Part shown: in pieces, positions 48,905 through 59,154 of the stretch
Layout of the letters: every line of letters begins with the position of its first letter
Numbering within the stretch: position 1 is the first letter of the stretch
NCBI GenBank assembly: GCA_015680685.1
Contig: MNCI01035006.1
Span: forward strand, 471,441 to 535,440
DNA length: 64,000 bases
Origin: Gnetum montanum
Taxonomy: Eukaryota > Streptophyta > Gnetopsida > Gnetales > Gnetaceae
Direction of reading: 5' to 3'
Made by a program: the position numbers and the translations under genes
Notes under the pieces: model-generated
What the model was told of the DNA's origin: nothing
What the model saw: only the letters and a program-made list of their open reading frames with translations
Databases searched by the model: none

Positions 48905-49014
48905 ACATGATATCGCATGCGCCATGCTATCGCATATGCGATATCGTGTCCGCCGCAATATTGCATCCCCTACGATATTGCATCTTTCCCTGCGATATCG
49001 TGTACACGATATCG
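48905..49014. promoter_or_regulatory. GATATC-centred palindrome cluster in GyD U3
   Basis: Seven related palindromes precede the TATA box: TGATATCGCA, TGCTATCGCA, TGCGATATCGTG, CGCAATATTGCA, CGATATTGCA, TGCGATATCGTG and CACGATATCGTA. Versions persist in the 3' LTR (56627-56690) and in the solo LTR (10285-10330). A dimeric binding protein would suit them, but that is inference. Confidence 0.6.
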
Positions 49015-49030
49015 TAGCCCACCACCAGTT

Positions 49031-49044
49031 CTATAAATAAGAGG
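49031..49044 (+). promoter_or_regulatory. TATA box of the GyD LTR
   Basis: CTATAAATAAGAGG, conserved in the 3' LTR near 56700 and in the solo LTR near 10258 (minus). Confidence 0.75.
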
Positions 49045-49775
49045 CATATCTCCCTTGTTTCTCCATCTAGATTTAGACCTTAGCTAAACTCTTGCCATTT
49101 TTCCATTCCAAAGAATGAATAATTTCCATGTAACCGCAGTAGGAGTCTCAAAGTGAACGGATCTCTATTCGAGCGAATTGTACTTGAGCACACATTTGCG
49201 TGCGGCAATAAAGACGAACTTTCTGATAAACCTTGCAGCATGTGGACTAAGATAAATAGGATTTAATTACTGGTGAATGTTTAATTTCTTTTCTAGATTA
49301 TTAATATCTCTTTCACCCTTATCTCCTCGTAATGCGGAATGAATACGATTTAATCACAAGCATTTAAGTGTGACTACTTGGTAACCCAGTAGTGTACCTA
49401 GGATCTGCACTTGGTGATCATAGTGGCAGTTGTGCATGAAGTTCAGGATGTGTACAGATGATTAAGGAATGGTTGCTCATCGCACTTAGGCTAGAAGAGA
49501 TTTTCTTACCCTTTCCCTCCTAGCTTAGCTTAGTTAATATTATTTTACACTGCCTTCAAGAGTAGCATTAGATTAGGAACACATCATACACCTCACTCTG
49601 GACTAAACCATACGTGACAAATATAATACTAGTCCAGGTGGGAATATAGTGAACTGCAACCTAAGGATAACTGTCTAGGTGCCACAACTAGTCCATCTAT
49701 GGAGTTCAATCGGATCACGCATGAGAACACTCATATTCGTATGGTTGAGTGTAGGGGTACCTTGCCACTCATCAT

Positions 49776-49793
49776 TGGTGCCGTTGCCGAGGA
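49776..49793 (+). other. Primer binding site of GyD (tRNA-Asp type)
   Basis: TGGTGCCGTTGCCGAGGA, one base after the LTR end. It differs at two of eighteen positions from TGGCGCCGTTGCCGGGGA, the tRNA-Asp complement commonly used by Tat/Athila elements. Confidence 0.85.
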
Positions 49794-49916
49794 TGGTGCT
49801 AGTTATCTAGATTAGTTATATCATACAAGGTCACTATAAAGGACTTAACGATATATCTTTTAAGAAGAAATAATTATTAAAATTCACACGTAAATTCACA
49901 CACAATTGCACAACCA

Positions 49917-52139
49917 TGGCTCTCCTACAAGACCACGATAATGCCACACTTAGTGAGGAAATTCATTGGAGAACCAATGAATTAGCTAACAATGAAGATT
50001 ACAGGAGTTCCTTATGTTTATGAACACCCCAACGATACTCAAAGACTCTCGTCATTCAACTTTTACACATCTAGTAATGATGAGACATCCCATAGAATGG
50101 GGAAGCCCGAAAGGCCTAGGACCTTATCAATAATTAACAATAATTTGCTTGGGGATGATTGGAGGGCTTACAAAAGTCATAATGAGTTTTATAGTTCCTT
50201 CTCTTCCTCTACTCCTTCAATTTCAGATTGTGATACGAATAACTATCTTTCAAGGGATCGTCGTAGAACTAAAAATCGAGCTCATAAAGGAAATCAAGAA
50301 CGCCAACATAAACGAAGGCAACATCGTTCCAACACACAAACGCACAACTTACTTGACGACGATGAACCCCTATTGGCCACTAGGAGCCTAACGCAAATAC
50401 AAGAGGCTATTTGAATCTCACGTAGGCATCGTAAAGAGAGCCATCTACCCAGGCTTGATTTAAACAACTTTCCCAAGTTTCTAGGAGGCTATGATTCAAA
50501 TCCACAATATCATTTACAAGCCTTCTACGATGCCTGCGCATGGAACAACATTGATAACATGTGGAAAAAACTTAAGCTCTTTCCTATGACACTCTTTGAC
50601 CAAGAAAAAGTATGGTATAGATCATTAAAACCAAACTCAATACGACCTTGGCCAACAATGGTAGAAGCTTTTAATGAAAGATATCAAACCTATGCAAGAG
50701 TCTCAGCCTTGAGGAAACAAATCCAAGAGTGGAAACAATCAAAACATGAACCCTTGGACATGGCCTTAGAAAGATATTACACATTGTTAAACAACTGTCC
50801 AGGCCATGAGTTCTCCGAAGAAAGGCTAATGAATCATATCATTGATGGCTACGTAATGAAACAAGAGAGACCTTAGGAATGTATGCCCAAGGTCAACTAT
50901 ACGAACTACGAACCCATCAATTACAAGAGCTTATTAAGCGGGTAGCAAAAGAAGAAGGAGAACTAGCCAAATGGGAGAATGTTGAAAGTTCTCAATAGGA
51001 CCAAAATCTCAACTTAACATGGGTCCATAATCATAAAGAGGAGAAATCCACTCACTTTAAGGAGGTGGAATCATCTTTGCCCATCCTACAATCATTAGAT
51101 GAATTTTAGGCAACGGTCTATAAGATGATGGACTGGGTACATGAAAGATGTGGAGAATATGCCAACATCATTAGAGGAAGAGTTATGCCAAACCGAGAAA
51201 CGGGACAGGACACCATGCAACAATCGAAACAAAGGGTAGAAGATCATAAGAATAAGAGCTCCACTGCCAATTTCACATATCAATGTAACGTCTATCTGTA
51301 CGATCACCCCAATGGCCACTGCCCAGTCTTGTCACATTTACATGAGCATTGGGGAGGAATGTTACATCCAGANATGGGCATTGGCCATTGGGGTGATCGT
51401 ACAGATAGACGTTACATTGATATGTGAAATTGGCAGTGGAGCTCTTATTCTTATGATCTTCTACCCTTTGTTTCGATTGTTGCATGGTGTCCTGTCCCGT
51501 TTCTCGGTTTGGCATAACTCTTCCTCTAATGATGTTGGCATATTCTCCACATCTTTCATGTACCCAGTCCATCATCTTATAGACCGTTGCCTAAAATTCA
51601 TCTAATGATTGTAGGATGGGCAAAGATGATNTTGCACCACAGCACCAACCTGCAAAAGTTACCTGTACTACTACTTCCAATAGTAGTGGAGCTCCTTCAC
51701 AACATCAAAAGCATCCCTTCTTTAGACATGACCGTTGAAAGGGACACCATAGTTCACGAACCATTGCATTCGCCAACTCAGCACAAACCCAACACTGTGG
51801 TGCATCTTCCTCTTCAAACCCAACGCCTCATGTTACCTCATCGAGGTCATAATGTAACACTCCAACAACCATATGGCCCAATGAATACAGCCATGGAGGG
51901 TGACATCCTGATCCTTGCATACCATCTAACGATCCCAATTATCATAGTGGGTCAACTCATTATCCGGAAACTACATCTTATAACTTACCCCACTATGGTT
52001 GCTATAATCAAGTGTGTGAACCCCAATGGGGTCAGTATGACTAGGTCCCAATATTTCCAATATGCAAGGATCCTAATCTTCCATTTATTAATTCTAGTCA
52101 TGCTCAACCATTTTGGTATGGGGGGTATCCTCCATTCTA
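49917..52139 (+). pseudogene. GyD gag, disrupted
   Basis: Starts at ATG 49917 (MALLQDHDNATLSEEIHW), shifts frame near 49990, and stays open except for a TGA at 50412-50414 until 50876. The capsid core (retrotransposon gag type) includes LFPMTLFDQEKVWYRSL near 50576-50625, RVSALRKQIQEWKQ near 50698-50740 and LNNCPGHEFSEERLMNHI near 50785-50840. After another shift it continues QLYELRTHQLQELIKRVAKE near 50895-50955 and MMDWVHERCGEYANII near 51127. The end reads CYNQVCEPQWGQYD near 52000-52040 and GGYPPF before a stop near 52139. An inverted duplication and two Ns (51373, 51631) disturb the middle. Confidence 0.85.
51070..51630. repeat. Near-perfect inverted duplication inside GyD gag
   Basis: Arms 51070-51325 and 51375-51630, 256 bp each, are reverse complements with one mismatch seen (51319/51381). 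The 49-bp spacer contains an N at 51373 and a second N follows the right arm at 51631. Both arms hold the same gag segment, so the two opposite-strand open frames starting MMDWVHERCG are the same text. An assembly fold-back is the likeliest cause. Confidence 0.9.
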
Positions 52140-53129
52140 ACAACACAGAATTAATAAATATTTTTCTGATTCTTTAATTTTTTAACTTTTTGTTTTCCAA
52201 TTTTTCACCTTTTAATTTATTGTTTTATCTTTTTGTCTTTTAAGTTTTTGTTTTGCAACATCGTTATACTTTTTTATTTCTTTATGTGTTTATTTATTTA
52301 TTTTCGTTAAGTTCGTCACTTAATAAGTGTTCTTAATGATGGTATGAACTATTTTTCTATTAGTTGCTAATGTTTGGTTTTTACCTTTAAGTTATGATGT
52401 TGATACTAAGGTATGGTTCTTTTGATATGACAGGCAATGAGTCCACTTCATCCATACATCCACAATTTTCTATGGTCTCTCTTGGCTTGGAACTATACAG
52501 TCCCTTTCTTCAAAACAATAAGAACTATAACGAATCAGTGACTGGGTATCTCTCAAACTAAAGAAGGACTCAAGGATTAAAAAGGGTGTGACTTCAAGGG
52601 GATTTGATGCACTTGTGCTGGCCATTCTCTTGGGTGCTTGGATGTTTTCTTCTTAAGTCTTCCATCCCATTCTGACACTGCTCCATTATCGAGAAGCCGA
52701 GCTAAGAAAAATAACAAAGTCTTTGCATGGTGTGGTTCTCACGTATAAACACATAAAACACTAAAAAAAACAAAAAAAAAAAGAAGAAAAGAAAAAAATG
52801 AGAATTCAAAGCACACCCCTTAGATGAAATAATCGTTTGGGCTACAAGCACTGGTTATGGAACTAAAATAAAAATGTTCCCTCTAACTAAGGCCCTTCTC
52901 ATTTCCCATTCTCTCCTCCTTTGTTTTTTCAGAATGGTGGTAGCTCTTTCAGAAGGCATTTTTGTTACTTCACAAGGATGGATTGGCCGAATGCATTAAT
53001 GCAAAGTCACTGGATGTGGTTTGTTGAGGCCAAACTTGGAATGGGATCTGCTAACTCACATTAATCATGAACTTCACTAGGGGTTGTACACCACCTTGTT
53101 CTTGGGATTCCATTGGATTCTCTTCTCTC
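52140..53129. other. GyD interior, no gene seen
   Basis: Starts T-rich, then mixed sequence with an A-rich run near 52763-52800 and a pyrimidine-rich stretch ending TTTTTTCAG near 52930 that resembles a 3' splice site. No pol domain. Confidence 0.4.
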
Positions 53130-53218
53130 CATCCTTCTCTCAATTGTTCACCTCATTGTCGGTTGTATCATTNTTCATCCTTCTCTCAATTGTTCACCTC
53201 ATTGTCGGTTGTATCATT
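53130..53218. repeat. 43-bp direct duplication around an N
   Basis: 53130-53172 and 53176-53218 are identical (CATCCTTCTCTC...GTATCATT) with N at 53173 between them. This is the pattern left when overlapping contig ends are joined without merging. Confidence 0.9.
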
Positions 53219-53781
53219 AGTATATATTTTGGTTGATGCATTGTTTTCTTTTTGGTAAATTCTTGCAGTTAAGACTTTAACTCTTGTTCCAAATGACATT
53301 CCCAGAGCCTATGGACTCTTTGAATGTGGGTTTGTTAGGGCATTAAGGGCATGAGCCTGCTTTGGGGAGGACCCATTGACATTCCTCTTTGGTGCACCAG
53401 TTAACTTCTTTCCCCTAACATTTTTGTAATCTATTTTATTTTGTTCAATTCCATCTTGACATCCATTTCATTGATGCTCTAGTTATCTCTTTTTCTCCAT
53501 CTTTCTTGTTCTTTCTTCTTTCTCCATTCTATTGCTACCAGAGGTTCTCTATTAGTCATGGGGGTATGGGGCCAAATTTTTTTGATTTTCTCCTAACTGT
53601 TGGCACATTTTTACCATTTCATGGAACAGGTGGACTTATTTGCAAATGGTGAGGTATAGAATCCTAATGAACTGAAACTATTCAAGGAGGATTATGTTCT
53701 TTCTTGTAAAGAATTCTGCAACAGTTAATTAACCATGAAGTTGGAATAGAAATAAAAATTTTGCTGAATTGAATGTTTTGA
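53219..53781. other. GyD interior, no gene seen
   Basis: Mixed-composition sequence, less A-rich than the surroundings, with a candidate splice acceptor TTTCATGGAACAG near 53618-53630. No recognisable domain. Confidence 0.35.
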
Positions 53782-53994
53782 AAATCAAGGGATAATGACA
53801 TTGCAATTGGGAATGTTGGCATGAGGGTTTATCTAGAGTCAAAAGAAAATGGTGTATCAATTGTAGATATCTCTCTAGCTTATGATAGAGTAGCTCTAGT
53901 TACTTTTTCTGTAATAAAGTGCAGAGAAGATGAATATGGAATCGGCCTTGATATAACTGGGATTACATTCGAGGTGCCACAAATTAAAATGTGA
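53782..53994 (+). pseudogene. Coding-like segment of unknown origin
   Basis: Open for 70 codons after a TGA at 53779-53781 and ending at TGA 53992-53994, with an internal ATG at 53821. The text (GNVGMRVYLESKENGVSIVD, then IKCREDEYGIGLDITGITF) is soluble, mixed in composition and unlike the low-complexity shadows around it or any gag/pol domain. I do not recognise it. It may be the last exon of a host gene captured by GyD, or chance. Confidence 0.3.
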
Positions 53995-54305
53995 GAGTAC
54001 AACTCCACTTATGCATTCGGTTGTATACGCATACATATATTTATATATCAACCCATGCATCAAATCCATGGTTATTATCTCTACTACTATGATATAAATA
54101 ACAATAAAATATAATATTGATTTAAAAAGGGAATTTATGCAACAATTGTTCAAAGTCCTATGAGAATTGAACACTTGTCAATTGAAATGGTGGTTATAAC
54201 CACCACAAAGGCCACTTGTCAACTACAACCTCTTTATCTCCACAATGGCCACTTGTCAACTAAATGGGACACGTGTCAACTGCAACTTGTTTCTCTCCAT
54301 GGTGA
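53995..54305. other. Lead-in to the 21-bp array
   Basis: AT-rich to about 54130. Then come imperfect CACTTGTCAACTAAATGGG-type units near 54172-54285 that look like decayed relatives of the 21-bp repeat. Confidence 0.5.
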
Positions 54306-54620
54306 ACACTTGGCAACTAAATGAAGACACTTGGCAACTGAATGAAGACACTTGGCAACTGAATGAAGACACTTGGCAACTAAATGAAGACACTTGGCAA
54401 CTGAATGAAGACACTTGGCAACTGAATGAAGACACTTGGCAACTAAATGAAGACACTTGGCAACTGAATGAAGACACTTGGCAACTAAATGAAGACACTT
54501 GGCAACTGAATGAAGACACTTGGCAACTGAATGAAGACACTTGGCAACTGCATGAAGACACTTGGCAACTACATGAAGACACTTGGCAACTGAATGAAGA
54601 CACTTGGCCATGGAATAGGA
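54306..54620. repeat. 21-bp minisatellite, 14 full units plus a partial
   Basis: Units of ACACTTGGCAACTGAATGAAG (variants at the CTGAA/CTAAA/CTGCA positions) in register from 54306 to 54599, with a decayed unit to 54620. Because 21 is a multiple of three, three frames stay open: plus 54245-54706 (TWQLNED heptads) and minus 54256-54750 and 54276-54623. These frames are a consequence of the repeat. A TATA box follows about 190 bp later. Confidence 0.95.
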
Positions 54621-54685
54621 CACTTTTCCATTGTATCTTTTGTATCTCTATGGTGGTTACAACCACCCAAAATTGTTGTAACTTA

Positions 54686-54757
54686 CCTAACTTGTTGGGC
54701 AAGTAACCTCCTAACTTGTTGGGCAAGTAATCTCCTAATTGGTTGGCCAAGTTACTT
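54686..54757. repeat. Three 24-bp repeats
   Basis: CCTAACTTGTTGGGCAAGTA units start at 54686, 54710 and 54734, the third more diverged (CCTAATTGGTTGGCCAAG). Confidence 0.85.
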
Positions 54758-54810
54758 GGGAGAGAAGTTAGGTGAGATATTTTTGAATATGTAACTTCCC
54801 TACCTACCTT

Positions 54811-54822
54811 GGAACCCTATAA
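54811..54822 (+). promoter_or_regulatory. Putative TATA box downstream of the minisatellites
   Basis: CCTATAAAAAGG follows the two repeat arrays, and a possible polyadenylation signal, GAATAAAGA, lies near 54998. The layout (tandem repeats, TATA, AATAAA) resembles U3-R of an LTR. I could not set LTR ends. Confidence 0.5.
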
Positions 54823-56580
54823 AAAGGCTTCAAGGGTCAAGGAAGAATATCATCATCACACTTGGGGTCTCATACATCACACTTTGAAGGCTACTAGTTA
54901 GCACTTGGGCTCTCACTTGGAGACACTTTGAGTCTTGGGAGAAGAGCATTTTGTAAAGAAGAAAGTGTGAACGATTGCTTGCAAGATGGCTTGCTAGAAT
55001 AAAGATTTCAGCCTCTTTGTCATGGTCCTGTGAGTTATGCATTTCATTTTTTGTTTTGTTTAAATTGTTTAGCTAGTGGTTTAGATAGTATCATCCTTGG
55101 CAAGTAATTTTGGGATTTTTAGATTGCTCTTATTGTTCTTGTTGCCCGATAGAAATTTCTATTAAAATTTTGCCATAGAAGCGCTTGTGTTTAAAAGCCT
55201 TAAGAGCATTTTAGTAGTAAATTTCATTATTGTGCAACGTGTGGGAACTGCTATTGGGATTGTTGTAAGAGAGCCTCTGTTTGTAGTCACGCCGTTGAAC
55301 AATTCAGTAGTCGAGAGGGTTCAGAAAATCTTTGGTATTTTGATGGGACCAGAATAGCTTCTTTTTATCTTTAAAGTGAATTCTCGTGGTATTTCAATCA
55401 GAAATTGTCAAGTCTTTTAAAGGTTCTGTTTGAATGCAATCGTTGACATCTATTATCTAGTCAAAATGGAGTCTCGTACGTGGTAGTTTACGCAGCAATT
55501 TTTGGTAGCATAATAGGATTGTCTTGAAGATATTGCTTGTTTGAGCCTTGGAAGTTTGAACAATTCGTAGATATTGAATTTGGGATAGCTTTATTGCGAA
55601 GTGTTTACTCGTGTCATTTTACCTTGTTTAAATATTTGAGGTCTACACAAATCTGCTTTCTTTTCTTTTCTGCTTATTTCCATCGAATCTTGCTCTATTT
55701 CTAGTTTTCTTGTGGAACTATCTCTTTCTCTGGGGAAAATTAGGAGTAGATTTCAGAGTTGTGCTCAAATGTTTTTGCAAAAGTTTATTTGTTACAAGTA
55801 GGTATTATAAGGACCGTGTAGACTAGGCAGTTGAACAAAATAGGAAATTTTCAACAACTCACAGTACTTGGCAAAGTTGGCTGAATCTCTTTAAAGTAAG
55901 TCATTTGTAGTTTACATACAACACAATCGTTACATTTCTCACAACCGCACGCCGCAACAGCACACACACATACTCACATTAACTACTGAGTTTATTTGGA
56001 GGTATCTGGGCCTTGGTGTTGCCAAAGACCAGCAGGCACCTAAACCCTGTTCGAGGACACTCGTTGGTGGTCACTTCCCAAATGGTCGCCAACACTAACC
56101 CCTACACCTTTGGTAGTCATCAATATTATATCTCTAGACCTATAATCAACCATACCACAACTCAGCCACTGGACCTTTCACCAAAGCAAGGTATCAATTG
56201 CATTGTGATTCATTTACCCTTGCTAATATAAAGATTATGTTATGTGTGCATATGGCAATCACGCAACAATGGATTGGATTTGGACGGAACACTTGGAATG
56301 GACTAGTGCTGAAGTAGTTATGCAAGGAGCAAGATCGATGGTGTGCTTACGGATGGACAAAAAAAGGTGAAATCTTGGCGTTGGCAGTAGCACAACTTCT
56401 TTCTCTCTCTCTTTCTCAGTTGCCAAATCAAGCCTAATGTCGATGTATAAGGTGTTCACTCTTGTTGTCGTGAACACTAGTTTTGTCATGTCTTGTAATG
56501 ATGATCCGTTCATATGTCATCCCATTCACCATTAGTTCCATTTGAGTCAATAATCCCATACCTTCCCAATATTTTGTAAG
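54823..56580. other. GyD interior / possible second LTR and leader
   Basis: Mixed sequence without gag or pol. A TTGGTGTTGCCAAAGACC segment near 56014 faintly recalls a tRNA-Asp primer site. The open frame at 56013-56231 has no recognisable domain. A CT run is near 56399-56418. Confidence 0.35.
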
Positions 56581-56617
56581 GAACTCGAGGACGAGTTTTT
56601 ATTTAGTGATGGTGGTA
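56581..56617 (+). other. 3' end signature of the GyD internal region
   Basis: GAACTCGAGGACGAGTTTTT followed by a GATGGTGGTA purine-rich tract directly precedes the 3' LTR. Such an ELEDE-coding end next to the LTR is common in gypsy elements, so pol may once have been present and was lost. Confidence 0.55.
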
Positions 56618-57089
56618 TGATGGGACATAATATCCCATGGGCAGTGATATCTTGTATGCGATATTGCATCTGCCGCGATATCGCAGCCCGTTGCCTATTC
56701 TATAAATAAGAGGTAGCTCTCCCTTGTTTCTCCATTATATTTAGACCTTAGCTAAACTCTTGCCATTTTTCCATTCCAAAGATAGAATAATTTCCATGTG
56801 CCCGTAGTAGGAATCTCAAAGTGAATGGATCTCTATTCGAGCGAATTGTACCTGAGCACACATTTGCGTGCAGTAATAAAGACGAACTTTTTGATAAACC
56901 TTGCAGCATGTGGACTAACATAAAAAAGGATCTATGCTTGGTGATCCTAGTGGCAGTCATGTACAAAGTTCAGGATGTGTATGGATGATTAAGGAACAAC
57001 TGCTCATCACACTTAGGCTAGATTAGAGTTTCTTACCCTTTCCCTCCTAGCTTATCTTAGTTAATATTATTTTACACTGCCTTCAAGAG
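56618..57089 (+). mobile_element. 3' LTR of GyD, truncated at the N
   Basis: Starts TGATGGGACATAATATCC and matches the 5' LTR to CTTCAAGAG (49562). The last ~212 bp are missing at N 57090, and about 155 bp are deleted internally. The minus frame 56748-56966 is a shadow. Confidence 0.9.
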
Positions 57090-57090
57090 N

Positions 57091-58075
57091 GAAGTGAAGA
57101 CAATACCTTTGTAGAAGTCAAGTCAACATCATTTGCAAGGATAACGTGCTAAGAGCCATAATGACCAACATCTACAAAAGTATTCAAATAGCCTAATGAA
57201 GAGACATAACCATGGAATTTAACCTTCATTATGTCTCTCAATCCTCAACAAAAGGTTAAGCTATAGTTGTACAACTCACAGTTTCACTTGTTGATGACCA
57301 AGTAGCCATAGATCTTGAGTTTCTTGATGAGAATATTAATGTCATTAACCAGGTGCTTGAGGATTATGAGGTGTTCATGCACTTTGATGAAGCTTCAACT
57401 ATCCATGAGGCCAGTCCTGCTACCATCGTAACATTCCCATTTGGTGAAATCTGATCCTTTGCCTATCATTTTAAGTTTCCATGTACCAACAACATAGTAG
57501 AGCATGAGGGTTTGATCAAAGGATGATGGTAGCTAGTGACCTAGGATTAGGCACTTAATGATCAAAGGTGATTCTTAACTTATGGTCAACCAAGTGATTA
57601 AGGTTTATGCATGTAAAGCCAAACATTTACAACCTTACTGTGACCTAGGGAAATAATTGTTACACCAATTTAATATGTTGACATCCAACACATACCCTAA
57701 AACAAGAATGTCATAGCTAATGCAATTACAACATTAGCCCTCAATGTGATGCTAGATGTGTTTAGTAAGTTGCCCACCTTGACTATGGATTATGTTGTTC
57801 CAATCATGTAGAATGCTAAGGATACCTTTGTGACCATAGTTTATACTGCTCTTTCTAGGAAGTGATATGATGATATCAAATTTTACCTTATGCATGGTGA
57901 ATCCTCACCAGGCTTGACTACTACTTAAAAGGACACTATATGCAAACAATTGAAGTAGTATTTCATTATAGAAGATAACACATTATGTCAACGGTCCTAC
58001 GATGGTCTATTGCTGAAGTGCTTAGGTAAAAATTTAGCTAGAATAGTCCAAGAGGAGGTTCACAAGAGTGGTTGT
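57091..58075 (+). pseudogene. Ty3/gypsy RNase H and linker (GyA)
   Basis: Continues GyA pol after GyD. It aligns with 11265-12204 of GyB, so about 120 bp of host pol between 48897 and 57091 is absent. FDEASTIHEASPATIVTFPF near 57383-57445 and TNNIVEHEGLIKG near 57487-57525 are the RNase H landmarks. ITTLALNVMLDVF near 57728-57765 and YDDIKFYLMHGESS near 57868-57910 lead to the integrase. Stops are frequent. Confidence 0.85.
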
Positions 58076-59100
58076 TGAGGACATATAGGACCTAGAGCTA
58101 TGATTTCTAAGATTAGATGGTTAGGCTATTATTGGCCTCATATGGAAAGTAACATTGTTGCACACTATTCAAATAGGACACATGCCAATGCCATAACAAC
58201 CTTATACATGTGTCATTAACTAATTTTCACACTATTCAAATTGTTGTTATTTCAATGATGGGGGTTGGATATCATTGAACCTATAACGCCTAAGTCTTCT
58301 ATAGGGCATAGCTTCATCATCACCACAACTGAATACTTTACTAAGTGAGTTGCAGCTATTCCCCTAAGGAAGACTACCTTAAAACAAGTCTACAAATTTA
58401 TCTTCGATAACAGTGTAGCCTATTTTGGCATACCCATGAACATAGTTATAGAAAATGGACCATAATTTAGTAGCCAACAAAGCAAAGATTTTTGTCATGA
58501 ATTAGGCAGTAAGCATTCTTTTTCATCACCTTATTACCCTCAAGCCAAAGGACAAGCAAAAGCAAGCAACAAGGCCATCATAAATTACTTAAGAAGATGC
58601 TCAACAACAACAAGCACAAATGGCATGAGTGGCTTGTCCATGCACTATGGTCTTATAAAACGACCTATCATACTGTAACTGATGTAACCCCTTAAAGCCT
58701 AGTTTATGGTTTTGAAGTTATTTCACCTCTTGAATTGTGAGTGTCGTCACTCTAAGTAGCCTTAACCAACTTCACCAATGATGAACAGAATAAGGAGTTG
58801 CAGACAATGTCCCTAGACTCAATGGAGGAGTAGCATATGTAAGTGCTTACTCACATTGAATACTATCAAAAGAGGTAGAAATAGCAACATCATCATAACT
58901 TGACCAAGCATAAGATCAAGAAAGGTTACCTAGACCTTAAATCCATTCGCAAGCATTCAAACAAATTCTCAATCAACAAGGAAGGACCCTTTCTTATCAC
59001 CAAAGCCTACAATAATGGAGCATTTAGGATTGCCAATATGGATGGGAATGAGTTGGTTAATCTAGTCAACCATTCCTATCTAAAGCCTTATTACATGTGA
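58076..59100 (+). pseudogene. Ty3/gypsy integrase (GyA)
   Basis: Integrase remnant matching GyC and GyB: WLGYYWPHMES near 58115-58150, the SFSSPYYPQAKGQAKAS-like core near 58515-58565, WHEWLVHALWSYKT near 58620-58660. The C-terminal piece stays open at 58900-59100 and ends GNELVNLVNHSYLKPYYM before TGA. The C-terminal part is the best preserved of the three copies. Frames upstream are broken. Confidence 0.88.
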
Positions 59101-59154
59101 CCTACATGTAACCTATAGTAGCCACAACATCAATGATCATCAATAAGCAAGCTT

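Larger units (their letters stand above)
48898..49774 (+). mobile_element. 5' LTR of GyD
   Basis: 877 bp, starting TGATAGGACATGATATCGC and ending CACTCATCA, with matching TGAT/ATCA tips. The TATA box CTATAAATAAGAGG is at 49031-49044 and an AATAAAGACGAAC block near 49207. It matches the 3' LTR and the solo LTR at 9541-10338. It looks younger than its surroundings, with more CG dinucleotides and few indels. The 3' LTR lacks about 155 bp present here (roughly 49260-49410). Confidence 0.92.
48898..57089 (+). mobile_element. GyD: gypsy element with gag but no visible pol
   Basis: About 8.2 kb, bounded by a 5' LTR (48898-49774) and a truncated 3' LTR (56618-57089), inserted in the GyA RT/RNase H region. 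The primer site 49776-49793 fits tRNA-Asp. A gag with long open stretches occupies 49917-52139. From 52140 to 56617 no protease, RT or integrase can be read; this part holds a possible host-derived segment (53782-53994) and a minisatellite plus TATA box that may be another LTR. Its right edge is an N at 57090, so the target duplication cannot be checked. Confidence 0.8.

Noticed and set aside
51070-51630. Foldback transposon or MITE
   Set aside because: The arms are gag coding sequence, the spacer holds an N, and no flanking target duplication is seen. An assembly fold-back is simpler.
54245-54750. Repeat protein of TWQLNED heptads, and Cys/Ser-rich frames on the minus strand
   Set aside because: All three long frames come from a 21-bp tandem repeat whose period is a multiple of three. 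There is no domain outside the repeat and no codon bias favouring one frame.
56005-56040. Second tRNA-Asp primer site (TTGGTGTTGCCAAAGACC)
   Set aside because: Compared with the tRNA-Asp complement it needs a three-base deletion plus several mismatches, and no LTR end in TG...CA could be placed next to it.
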